Positions 7,452 through 13,450 of a stretch of DNA of 13,574 bases are shown piece after piece. Each line of letters starts with the position of its first letter. Within the stretch, counting starts at the first letter, position 1. A program made the translations under genes and the position numbers. The stretch spans positions 1 through 13,574 of the forward strand of contig JACDAF010000109.1 of NCBI GenBank assembly GCA_013695575.1, in the 5' to 3' direction. The notes beneath the pieces were generated by a model. The model saw nothing but the letters and a program-made list of their open reading frames with translations, was not told where the DNA came from and did not search any database. Source of the DNA: Chloroflexota bacterium (GTDB taxonomy: Bacteria > Chloroflexota > Limnocylindria > P2-11E).

Positions 7452-8135
7452 ATGCTGATCGCGCTCGACGACGTCAGCAAGCAGTACCCCAACGGGACCG
7501 AGGCACTGCGCGACATCGACCTGCGGATCGACGCCGGCGAGTTCGTCTTCATCGTCGGCAGCTCGGGCGCCGGCAAGTCGACGCTGAACCGGCTGCTCAT
7601 CCGGGAGGAGCTCCCGTCCAGCGGCAGCGTGGTGATCGACGGGACTGACGTGGTCCGCATGAAGCGCTCGCAGGTACCGTTCCTTCGCCGGAAGATCGGC
7701 GTGGTGTTCCAGGACTTCAAGCTCCTGCCGAACAAGACGGTCGCGGAGAACGTCGCGTTCGCGCTCATCGTCACCGATCATCCTGCGCGCGCCGTGCGCG
7801 AGGAGACCGAGCGCGCGCTGGCGCTCGTCAACCTCACGCAGCGGCGGACGCACTTTCCTCGCGAGCTCTCCGGAGGGGAGCAGCAGCGGACCGCGATCGC
7901 GCGCGCCCTGGTGAACCGGCCGCGGATCCTCATCGCGGACGAGCCGACCGGGAACCTCGACCCGGTGACGACCTGGGAGATCATCAAGCTGCTCATCCGC
8001 GTGCGGGAGCTGGGCACAACGCTGCTCATCTCTACGCACAACGCGGAGATCGTGAACGCCCTCCGCCAGCGTGTCCTGCACCTCGACCACGGCGCGATCG
8101 TGCGTGACGAGCGGCAAGGACGGTACGCGGCATGA
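7452..8135 (+). CDS. ftsE: Cell division ATP-binding protein FtsE
   Basis: ATPase of the FtsEX complex, an ABC-type mechanotransmitter that activates septal peptidoglycan hydrolases. Start fixed by the GGGAGG site. Length 227 aa, normal for FtsE. Motifs in order: Walker A GSSGAGKST (36-44), Q-loop VFQDFKLL (Gln87) followed by the FtsE-typical PNKTVAENVAFAL, ABC signature LSGGEQQR (139-146), Walker B ILIADEP (159-165) with GNLDP D-loop, and the H-loop ISTHN near residue 195. The stop overlaps the ftsX start (ATGA). The VFQDFKLLPNKTV segment and adjacent FtsX separate it from LolD/MacB-type export ATPases. Confidence 0.96.
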   Translation: MLIALDDVSKQYPNGTEALRDIDLRIDAGEFVFIVGSSGAGKSTLNRLLIREELPSSGSVVIDGTDVVRMKRSQVPFLRRKIGVVFQDFKLLPNKTVAENVAFALIVTDHPARAVREETERALALVNLTQRRTHFPRELSGGEQQRTAIARALVNRPRILIADEPTGNLDPVTTWEIIKLLIRVRELGTTLLISTHNAEIVNALRQRVLHLDHGAIVRDERQGRYAA

Positions 8136-9022
8136 GACGCATCGGCTACGTCGTCGCCGCGGCATGGCAGGGCTTTTGGCGCAACCCGGTGATGAGCGTC
8201 GCTTCGACGCTCACGGTGGCCGTCATGCTGCTCCTCTTCGCGTTCTTCGTGATGACGGACCGGGGTCTGCAGGCCGCGGTCGGGATCCTGGAGTCGAAGG
8301 TCGAGCTCGTCGTGTACCTCGAAGACGACGCGAAACCGACCGACGTGCTCGAGCTGAGACGCCGCATCGAGAACGATCCGGCTGTTGAAGCCGTCGCGTA
8401 CATCTCGAAGGAGCAAGCGCTCGAGCGTCTGAAAGAGATCGCCAGACGACGACCCGAGCTCGCGCTCGAGGACGTGACCACGAACCCCCTGCCGAATTCT
8501 CTCGAGGTGAAGCTCGCGAGCGCGCAGGAGACACGCCGCGTGTCCGGCATGTTGCGTGAAGAGGTGGGCAAAGGCGTCATCTACGACCTCGTGGACAACC
8601 CAACCGTCGTCGACAAGCTCCTGACGATCACGCGCGTGCTCTCCATCGGTGGCCTCGCGGTGCTCGGGATGATGCTCTTCGTCGCCCTCTTCGTGATCGT
8701 GAACACCATCCGCATCGCGGTGCACGCCCGCCGCGACGAGATCGAGATCATGAAGCTCGTCGGCGCGACCGACTGGTTCGTTCGCTGGCCCTTCATCGTC
8801 GAGGGGATGCTCGTCGGCGTGTTCGGTGCGATCGTCGCCCTCGCCGCGATCGCGGCGGTGGCCGGTCCGGTAGCGAGCTCCCTCGTCGGCTTCCTGGACA
8901 TCGTCCCCGTCTCACTCGGCCCGAACTTCATCGCCCAGCTCGCGGCCGGCCTGATCGGCTTCGCGCTGCTGGTCGGTGGCGCCGGCGCGACCTTCTCGGT
9001 CAGGACGCATCTCGCCAAGTAG
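8132..9022 (+). CDS. ftsX: Cell division permease-like protein FtsX
   Basis: Membrane subunit of FtsEX, with no transport function in known homologues; it passes the FtsE ATPase signal to an extracellular hydrolase. Length 296 aa. The layout is classic: short cytoplasmic N-terminus (RRIGYVVAAAWQGFWRNPVMS), TM1 at about 21-41, an extracytoplasmic domain at about 44-165 (ELVVYLEDDAKPTDVLELRRRI, VEAVAYISKEQALERLKE, LPNSLEVKL), then TM2 (about 172-192), TM3 (about 218-242) and TM4 (about 267-288). The conserved cytoplasmic loop after TM2 reads NTIRIAVHARRDEIEIMKLVGATDWFVRWPF, the FtsX signature that couples to FtsE. ATGA overlap with ftsE indicates one translational unit. The downstream M23 peptidase is its likely effector. 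Confidence 0.95.
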   Translation: MRRIGYVVAAAWQGFWRNPVMSVASTLTVAVMLLLFAFFVMTDRGLQAAVGILESKVELVVYLEDDAKPTDVLELRRRIENDPAVEAVAYISKEQALERLKEIARRRPELALEDVTTNPLPNSLEVKLASAQETRRVSGMLREEVGKGVIYDLVDNPTVVDKLLTITRVLSIGGLAVLGMMLFVALFVIVNTIRIAVHARRDEIEIMKLVGATDWFVRWPFIVEGMLVGVFGAIVALAAIAAVAGPVASSLVGFLDIVPVSLGPNFIAQLAAGLIGFALLVGGAGATFSVRTHLAK

Positions 9023-9040
9023 GAGCGGCCGAGGCCGAAC

Positions 9041-9070
9041 TTGACCTCGCCCATGCCGGGGTGGCAGCAT
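9041..9070 (+). promoter_or_regulatory. Weak candidate promoter before the M23 peptidase gene
   Basis: TTGACC (9041-9046; 5 of 6 to the -35 consensus) is followed after 18 nt by CAGCAT (9065-9070), only 3 of 6 to a -10. It sits in the 58-nt gap between ftsX and the peptidase gene. The -10 match is poor, so this is a suggestion only; the gene may simply be co-transcribed with ftsEX. Confidence 0.2.
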
Positions 9071-9080
9071 TCGCGTTGGA

Positions 9081-10400
9081 ATGGGAACTCCCCGGACAAG
9101 CCGGGGAGGTGGTGGAGCGCCGAGCGGCTGTCGTGCGGTCGTGGCCGTAGTGGCGTCCGCCCTCGTCATCTTCTCCATGCAGACGACCGCGTTCGCCGAC
9201 GACGAGGTCGCGACGGCGCTCAAGCGCAAGCAGGAGCTCGCGCGTGCCGTGCAGGTGTCCCGCACGAACGCTGAACGCTACAAGCAGGCCGCGTCGCAGT
9301 TCGAGGCGGCCATCGGTCAGGCCAACGCGCGGATCGGTGAGCTCGCGGTCCGCCAGGCGAACGCGCAGAACGCGGCTGACGCACTGGCGATCGAGATCGC
9401 GATCGCCGAGGAGCAGCTACAGCTCGTCGCGTTCCAATTGAACGAGACGAACTCGCTCCTCGATTCGCTGAAGGCGCAGTCGACGCAGCAGGCGAGGCAG
9501 CTCGCGGAGCGCGAAGTGCTGTACGCGAAGCACCTGCGGACGACCTACCGGCAGGCGCAGGTGAGCCCGCTGGAGATGCTGCTGTCATCAGGCTCGCTGT
9601 CGGAGTTCACCTCGCGCGTCCAGGCGATGATCGTGATCAACCGGCAGGATGCGCAGCTCGCCGGCGAGATCCGCTCGATGCGCGAGCTCACCGCCGGGCG
9701 CCAGGAGCTTGCCGTCGCGAAGGAGCTAGAGATCACGGGTCTGCAGGACCAGATCGCAACGCAACGGGCTGCCGTCGCTTCGAAGAAGGCCGAATGGGAC
9801 GCGATCGTGCGCCAGATGCAGGCGGGCATCAACCGGCAGTCAGCTGAGCGCCAGAACGCGACGACGCTCGCCGGTCAGTCTCGGAACGCGCAACAGAGCG
9901 CCATCCAGGAGACCGCGAGCCTGAACAAGCAGCTCGAGGCGGCCGAGGCGAACTACGCGTACCTGGCGGCGCAGCTCGCGGCGCGGTCTGGCCTCGGCAA
10001 GTTCAGCGGCACTCGGTTCAGCACGTGGCCACTCGCGGGCCCGGTCACGTCGGTCTTCGGACTGCGCTGGGGCGGCTTCCACAACGGCCTGGATATCGCC
10101 GGAGCGCTGTTCACGCCGATCGTCGCCGCCGCACCGGGGAAGGTCGTGACCGTGGGCCGTCCGTACGCGGCGTCGGGCGATACCGCGCTCGTCGTGATCA
10201 TCGCGCACGGGGACAATCTCTCCACGCTCTACGGGCACCTTGACGACCGGCGCCCGCCTCCCGTCGCCGTCGGGCAGAACGTCGCGGCGGGGCAGGTCAT
10301 CGGCTACATCGGCATGACCGGCTGGACCACCGGTCCGCATCTGCACTTCGTGATCATCTCGAACTCGCGACCGGTCGATCCGCGCCCCTGGCTGCCCTAG
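9081..10400 (+). CDS. Secreted coiled-coil murein endopeptidase, M23/LytM family (EnvC/PcsB-like role)
   Basis: Predicted peptidoglycan hydrolase of the divisome. A signal peptide covers about residues 1-39: basic N-region, hydrophobic AVVAVVASALVIF, likely cleavage after Ala-Phe-Ala39. Residues about 42-300 are Ala/Gln/Glu-rich heptad-like coiled coil with almost no Pro or Gly, as in EnvC, PcsB and CwlO-type partners of FtsEX. The C-terminal M23 domain has His334 and Asp338 (HNGLD) and His422 (HLH) as zinc ligands, plus His386 (YGH) and His420 as catalytic histidines. All are present, so it should be an active endopeptidase, unlike EnvC, whose LytM domain is degenerate. The ATG at 9081 lacks a strong Shine-Dalgarno; it was chosen because the signal peptide then has a proper N-region. 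Starting 58 nt after ftsX supports control by FtsEX. Confidence 0.9.
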   Translation: MGTPRTSRGGGGAPSGCRAVVAVVASALVIFSMQTTAFADDEVATALKRKQELARAVQVSRTNAERYKQAASQFEAAIGQANARIGELAVRQANAQNAADALAIEIAIAEEQLQLVAFQLNETNSLLDSLKAQSTQQARQLAEREVLYAKHLRTTYRQAQVSPLEMLLSSGSLSEFTSRVQAMIVINRQDAQLAGEIRSMRELTAGRQELAVAKELEITGLQDQIATQRAAVASKKAEWDAIVRQMQAGINRQSAERQNATTLAGQSRNAQQSAIQETASLNKQLEAAEANYAYLAAQLAARSGLGKFSGTRFSTWPLAGPVTSVFGLRWGGFHNGLDIAGALFTPIVAAAPGKVVTVGRPYAASGDTALVVIIAHGDNLSTLYGHLDDRRPPPVAVGQNVAAGQVIGYIGMTGWTTGPHLHFVIISNSRPVDPRPWLP

Positions 10401-10443
10401 TCCGCACATTCTGGCAAAAGCCCTCGATCGAACCCTGTCCGCA

Positions 10444-10472
10444 TTGACGCCGTCGGGTCGGCGTGGGACCAT
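10444..10472 (+). promoter_or_regulatory. Weak candidate promoter before the structured leader
   Basis: TTGACG (10444-10449) is followed after 17 nt by GACCAT (10467-10472), 3 of 6 to the -10 consensus. If used, transcription would start near 10479, inside the loop of the first hairpin. The closing helix that uses 10465-10470 could then not form. Promoter and full RNA fold are therefore mutually exclusive readings. Confidence 0.2.
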
Positions 10473-10496
10473 CCTCCCCGAAAGAAGGGAGGTGAT

Positions 10497-10589
10497 GTGG
10501 AGTGGGCGATACCACAGGGAAATCGAAAGACCCTGGAATGCTCACTTCAGGCTTCCGGAATGAATCCAACTGAGGTGATCGCGATCTAG
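10497..10589 (+). CDS. Possible 30-aa leader peptide upstream of smpB
   Basis: A GTG at 10497 follows the long Shine-Dalgarno GGGAGGTGAT (10487-10496) by 4 nt from its GGAGG core. It opens a 30-codon frame beginning MEWAIPQGNRK and ending at a TAG (10587-10589) just before the terminator region. A competing ATG at 10495 gives 22 codons in another frame, ending at 10563, but it sits too close to the Shine-Dalgarno. No homologue is recognised, and length alone gives no coding evidence. The Shine-Dalgarno would be paired in hairpin 1 of the proposed RNA fold. Confidence 0.25.
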   Translation: MEWAIPQGNRKTLECSLQASGMNPTEVIAI

Positions 10590-10608
10590 GGTCCCGGTGA
10601 CCCGAGGC

Positions 10609-10647
10609 GGAAGCGGCGGCAGCGATGCCGTCGCTTCTGTTTTTTCT
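10609..10647 (+). terminator. Intrinsic (rho-independent) terminator just upstream of smpB
   Basis: A 12-bp stem pairs GAAGCGGCGGCA (10610-10621) with TGCCGTCGCTTC (10626-10637). It has one G-U pair and a GCGA tetraloop of the GNRA type, and is followed by TGTTTTTTC (10638-10646). This is a textbook terminator on the plus strand. It ends 17 nt before the smpB ATG, so smpB must be reached by read-through or from a promoter overlapping the terminator. Confidence 0.9.
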
Positions 10648-10664
10648 GCGCGACACTGTCCGCG

Positions 10665-11186
10665 ATGAAGACCGTTTCGACCGCGCCAGCCGGCCGGAGC
10701 AGGCCGGCCCGGGCCGCTGTGGCGCCGGACGAGCCCCGGGCGCTCGCGGACAACCGCAAGGCGACGTTCGACTATCACATCGACCGCCGCATCGAGGCGG
10801 GAATCGCGCTCCGCGGCACGGAGATCAAGTCGGTGCGTGCCGGCACGGCGAACCTGCGCGATGGCTACGCGCGAGTCGACAAGGGTCAGGTCTGGCTGCG
10901 GAACGTGCACATCGCCCCGTGGGCGAACGCGCTCGAGCAGCACGAGCCGACCCGTCCGCGCAAGCTGCTGCTGCACAAGGATGAGATCGTCGTCCTTGCG
11001 GGCGAGGTCTCGCAGAAGGGCTACACGCTCGTTCCCTTGCGCATCTACGTGAAGAATGGCGTCGCGAAGGTGGAGCTCGGCCTCGCGCGCGGCAAGAAGC
11101 GATTCGACAAGCGCCAGACCATCAAGGAGCGGCAGCACACGCGGGAGATGGACGCGGCGATCCGCCAGCGCGTGGGCCGACGCTAG
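10665..11186 (+). CDS. smpB: SsrA-binding protein SmpB
   Basis: RNA-binding partner of tmRNA in trans-translation; it delivers charged tmRNA to stalled ribosomes and occupies the empty mRNA channel. The ATG at 10665 gives 173 aa, slightly longer than the usual 150-160, with a basic N-terminal extension before the first conserved motif (ADNRKATFDYHI, about 28-39). A GTG at 10719 is an alternative start. Conserved segments: GTEIKSVRAGTANLRDGYA, VWLRNVHIAPW, RPRKLLLHKDEI, GYTLVPLRIYVKNGVAKVE and GLARGKKRFDKRQTIKER, with a basic C-terminal tail (REMDAAIRQRVGRR) that inserts into the mRNA channel in known structures. No Shine-Dalgarno is visible before the ATG, and a strong terminator lies directly upstream. 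The stop shares a CTAG with the convergent terC-like gene. The ssrA gene lies 2.3 kb downstream. Confidence 0.95.
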   Translation: MKTVSTAPAGRSRPARAAVAPDEPRALADNRKATFDYHIDRRIEAGIALRGTEIKSVRAGTANLRDGYARVDKGQVWLRNVHIAPWANALEQHEPTRPRKLLLHKDEIVVLAGEVSQKGYTLVPLRIYVKNGVAKVELGLARGKKRFDKRQTIKERQHTREMDAAIRQRVGRR

Positions 11187-11941
11187 GCGGGCGGTGCCCC
11201 GGTGCGGCCCTGCTCGAAGCGGCCATGGAGCGCAACCGGTGCGCGCTTCTGCCGGTAGCGCAGGTTGAGGACCTCAACGAGGAGCGAGAAGGCCATCGCC
11301 GCGTAGATGTAGCCCTTACCGACGTGCTGACCCGTCCCCTCGGCGGTGAGCATCACGCCGATGAGGAGCAGGAACGAGAGCGCCAGGATCTTCACGCTCG
11401 GGTGCGCCTCGACGAAGCTGCTGATCGCTTCGGCGGAGACCAACATGGTGACGACCGCGATGACCATCGCGGTGATCATCACCCAGATCTCGTTCGCCAT
11501 GCCGACCGCGGTGATGACGGAGTCGAGCGAGAACACGACATCCATGACCAGGATCTGTCCGATCACGAGGGCGAACGCGCCCCGCGTCGCGGCAGCCGGC
11601 CGCTCCTCGTGCAGCACCTCGAGCTTGTCGTAGATCTCCCACGTCGCCTTCGCGATGAGGACGAGGCCGCCGCCTAGCAGGATGAGGTCGCGGCCGGAGA
11701 ACGGTCGCATGAGATGGAACAACGGCTGCGTCAGGCCCATCACCCAGGAGATCCCAAGCAGCAGGCCGATCCGCATGACCAGCGCCAGCGCGAGGCCGAC
11801 GCGTCGCGCGAGCGCTGCCTGATGGGACGGAAGGCGGCCGGAGAGGATCGAGATGAAGACGACGTTGTCGATCCCGAGCACGATCTCCATCGCGGTGAGC
11901 GTGACGAGCGCGACGAGGACGTCGGCGCTGAACTCAGGCAA
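11183..11941 (-). CDS. TerC-family integral membrane protein (possible metal-ion exporter)
   Basis: Multi-pass inner membrane protein of the TerC family; characterised bacterial members have been linked to manganese efflux and tellurite resistance. Length 252 aa from a TTG start (11941). This start was chosen because it places the first conserved segment, LTAMEIVLGIDNVVFISIL, where relatives have it, and no ATG or GTG precedes it in frame. The two family motifs are intact: EIVLGIDN (Glu19, Asp25, Asn26) and, in the second half, DVVFSLDS (Asp134, Asp140). These form the inverted-repeat acidic membrane motif. About seven hydrophobic segments are visible. No Shine-Dalgarno precedes the TTG. A TATCCT box 9 nt upstream suggests a leaderless transcript. 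No yybP-ykoY manganese riboswitch is visible upstream. It converges on smpB with a 4-nt overlap. Confidence 0.88.
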   Translation of the reverse strand: MPEFSADVLVALVTLTAMEIVLGIDNVVFISILSGRLPSHQAALARRVGLALALVMRIGLLLGISWVMGLTQPLFHLMRPFSGRDLILLGGGLVLIAKATWEIYDKLEVLHEERPAAATRGAFALVIGQILVMDVVFSLDSVITAVGMANEIWVMITAMVIAVVTMLVSAEAISSFVEAHPSVKILALSFLLLIGVMLTAEGTGQHVGKGYIYAAMAFSLLVEVLNLRYRQKRAPVALHGRFEQGRTGAPPA

Positions 11942-11950
11942 GTCGGCAGA

Positions 11951-11956
11951 AGGATA
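11951..11956 (-). promoter_or_regulatory. Candidate -10 element of the terC-like gene
   Basis: On the minus strand TATCCT lies 9 nt before the TTG start at 11941, so transcription would begin at or within a few bases of the start codon. This agrees with the lack of a Shine-Dalgarno and suggests a leaderless mRNA. No -35 was recognised 16-18 nt upstream. Confidence 0.3.
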
Positions 11957-12173
11957 GCCACCCTTCCCTGACGCGCGGCGCGACCGTTCGACGCTTCTTC
12001 TGGATCACACGCCCGCGATCTCACGCGCGACACGGACGCGACGTCAACGTTGCTCCCAAGCACACGGGTCGATCTCTCACGGGCACCCGTACGCGACGTT
12101 CTACTACTGTGCCGCCGATGGTCTACAGGGCAGCCGCAGGATGAGCGGCACGAGCAGCAAGAGGGGCAGCCAC

Positions 12174-12245
12174 GGGCGCAGCGGCAGGAGCAACTGCGGG
12201 CGCAGCGAGACGAGCAGCCGCAGGCGCAGCAGCGGGACGGTCACG
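12174..12245 (+). repeat. 24-nt imperfect tandem repeats upstream of the EamA gene
   Basis: Two adjacent 24-nt units (12174-12197 and 12198-12221) match at 19 of 24 positions, both starting GGGCGCAGCG. A third, more degenerate copy follows to about 12245. In the frame that continues into the EamA gene they read as 8-residue units: RAQRQEQL, RAQRDEQP, QAQQRDGH. The repeats could be part of an N-terminal extension translated from a TTG at 12050, or noncoding low-complexity DNA. Confidence 0.6.
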
Positions 12246-12259
12246 GCGCTTGTGAGCCT

Positions 12260-13144
12260 GTGATCACCTACGTCGCGTTCGCGCTCTGCTGCCTCATCTG
12301 GGGAAGCACCTTTCTCGCCATCCGCATCGGCAACGAGGCCGTCGCGCCGGTATGGAGCGCGGCGGTGCGTCTCGCGCTCGCGGCCCCGGCCCTCGCCCTC
12401 CTCGCGTGGGCCACGCGCGCGCGTTGGCCCCGCGGCGCAGCGCTCCGCGGCGCAGCGCTCTTTGGGTTCTTCAACTACGGGGTGAACCTCGCGTTGCTCT
12501 ACTGGGGGGAGCAGACGGTGCCGAGCGGGATCGCGGCGGTCTTCTACGCCACGGTCCCGCTCTCGACGGCGCTGCTCGCGCCGCTGTTCCGCATCGAACA
12601 CCTGTCGCCGCGAAAGGTCGCGGCGGCGGTCGCTGCCTTCTGCGGCGTCGCGGTGATCTTCGCCGGTGAGCTGAGCCTCGCCGTGCCATTCGCCGGACTC
12701 GCCGCGATCCTGTTCGCCGCCACCGCGGCGGCTCTCTCGTCCGTGATGCTGAAGCGCGCGCCACGCCAGGACACGCTGCCGGCGAACGCGATCGCCGCGC
12801 TGGTGGGGTTGCCGGTGTGCCTGGCCGCGAGCCTGGTCCTCGGCGAGCAGCGCGAGGTCCCGGCGACCGCCGGGGCGTGGTTCCCGATCCTCTACCTCGT
12901 CGTTGCCGGGTCGCTTGGCGCCTACCTCCTGTACACGTGGCTCATCAAGACCTGGTCAGTCACGAACGCGAGCTACATCGGCGTGGTGGTCCCGATCGTC
13001 GCGGTGATCCTCGGCGCGATCGTGAAGCAGGAGCGACCGGCGTCGCTGACGTTCGTCGGCGCGGCCATCGTCATCGCAGCGGTCGTGTACGCGTTGCGGC
13101 CGCCTTCGCCGGCGCCGGTCCGGGGCGCGGTGGGCACGAGGTAG
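12260..13144 (+). CDS. EamA/DMT-family transporter
   Basis: Drug/metabolite transporter superfamily permease with two EamA repeats and about ten transmembrane helices, 294 aa from the GTG at 12260. This start is preferred because VITYVAFALCCLIWGSTFLAIRIG is the family's usual N-terminus (the WGSTF motif in TM1). An upstream in-frame TTG (12050) would add 70 mostly Gln/Arg/Glu residues. Further family signs: FFNYGVNLALLYWGEQTVPSGIAAVFYATVPLSTALLAPLF in repeat 1, and the terminal half with GSLGAYLLYTWLIKTWSVTNASYIGVVVPIVAVILGAIV. The C-terminal tail is Pro/Ala-rich. Members export amino acids, nucleosides or other metabolites; the substrate cannot be read from sequence. It stands alone, divergent from the terC-like gene, with no Shine-Dalgarno at the GTG and no terminator evident downstream. 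Confidence 0.88.
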   Translation: MITYVAFALCCLIWGSTFLAIRIGNEAVAPVWSAAVRLALAAPALALLAWATRARWPRGAALRGAALFGFFNYGVNLALLYWGEQTVPSGIAAVFYATVPLSTALLAPLFRIEHLSPRKVAAAVAAFCGVAVIFAGELSLAVPFAGLAAILFAATAAALSSVMLKRAPRQDTLPANAIAALVGLPVCLAASLVLGEQREVPATAGAWFPILYLVVAGSLGAYLLYTWLIKTWSVTNASYIGVVVPIVAVILGAIVKQERPASLTFVGAAIVIAAVVYALRPPSPAPVRGAVGTR

Positions 13145-13450
13145 CGCCCCGACCTTTGCCCCACCTGCCCCAGCTTCTGCCCTCCGCCGACTTGACTGAC
13201 CGACGAACGCGGTGCGGGTAGAGCCGGCCCTCGACACGGAGAGACCATCCGCGCCGAAGGGCGAGAATGTGCGCTGCGAAATGATCCCGGCGACGCTCAA
13301 GGACCAGGTCTCGGGCGCTGAGGCGCGGTTGCGCCGCCAGCAACGCCGCCTCCACAAGGTGCATCGCACGCGCGTGCCGCGCGATGCTCTCACCGGCGCC
13401 GGCTCAGCCGCCGCCCCTCATCAGGGGGGCGGCAAAGGGCCGCCTGACTG
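13145..13450. other. Intergenic region between the EamA gene and tmRNA, no gene recognised
   Basis: About 306 nt after the EamA stop and before the tmRNA 3' end. No protein family is recognisable. A plus-strand frame from ATG 13281 stays open to the window edge but runs antisense through the tmRNA and has Arg-rich shadow composition. A segment at 13238-13312 loosely resembles a glycine riboswitch half but lacks key parts. A strong hairpin lies at 13410-13433. Confidence 0.5.
13410..13433 (-). terminator. Strong GC hairpin downstream of tmRNA (possible terminator, no U-tract)
   Basis: The complementary arms GCCGCCCCTC (13410-13419) and GGGGGGCGGC (13424-13433) form a 10-bp stem, with one G-U pair on the plus-strand reading, around a 4-nt loop. 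Read on the minus strand it begins 17 nt past the tmRNA 3' end, where a terminator or processing structure is expected. No run of U follows, so it may be a non-canonical terminator or a 3' trimming barrier. Confidence 0.4.

Larger units (their letters stand above)
10465..10647 (+). ncRNA. Putative structured leader or small RNA upstream of smpB, ending in an intrinsic terminator
   Basis: No protein family is recognisable between 10401 and 10664, but the strand is rich in complementary segments. A closing helix pairs GGGACC 10465-10470 with GGTCCC 10590-10595. Inside it, hairpin 1 pairs CCTCCC 10473-10478 with GGGAGG 10487-10492. Hairpin 2 pairs TGTGG 10496-10500 with CCACA 10512-10516. Hairpin 3 pairs CAGGG 10515-10519 with CCCTG 10531-10535 and shares two bases with hairpin 2. 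Hairpin 4 pairs TCACTTCAG 10542-10550 with CTGAGGTGA 10570-10578 (9 bp, one G-U). A terminator follows at 10609-10647. I compared it mentally with SRP RNA, fluoride, ydaO, glycine, ZTP and T-box classes and none fits. The function is unknown: it could be an smpB attenuator or an independent RNA. Pairings were found by eye without energy calculation. Confidence 0.4.
11942..12259. other. Intergenic region between divergent terC-like and EamA genes
   Basis: This 318-nt stretch should hold both divergent promoters. On the minus strand TATCCT (complement of 11951-11956) is a plausible -10 for the terC-like gene, with no clear -35. On the plus strand no convincing promoter was found; TACTGT near 12100 is a weak -10 candidate. 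The right half (from about 12130) is a low-complexity, GCAG-rich tract with tandem repeats, annotated separately. A 40-codon plus-strand frame (12141-12263, MSGTSSKRG..., Ser/Arg/Gly-rich) overlaps the EamA GTG start by GTGA, but its composition follows the repeat and I do not call it a gene. Confidence 0.5.

Noticed and set aside
10541..10580. Resemblance of TTCAGGCTTCCGGAATGAA to the SRP RNA apical motif
   Set aside because: The essential GGAAGGAAGCAGCC-type symmetric loop is absent and the helix pairing differs.
10435..10663. 8-bp direct repeats CTGTCCGC (10435-10442 and 10656-10663) flanking the structured RNA region, like a target-site duplication
   Set aside because: An 8-mer repeat in a GC-rich 230-nt span is easily chance, and no terminal inverted repeats or transposase remnant are present.
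12141..12263. 40-aa Ser/Arg/Gly-rich frame overlapping the EamA start
   Set aside because: The composition follows directly from the GCAGC-rich repeat read in another frame, and the ribosome binding site is weak; the GTGA overlap alone is not enough.
13238..13312. Glycine-riboswitch-like segment (GGAGAGACC ... GCGCCGAAGGGCGA ... AAGGACCAGG)
   Set aside because: The GCCGAAGG core and GGAGAGACC start resemble the aptamer, but the CUCUCAGGCAAAAGGAC part needed to close P1 is missing. GAGACC pairs with GGTCTC instead, and no glycine gene lies downstream. A covariance search would settle it.
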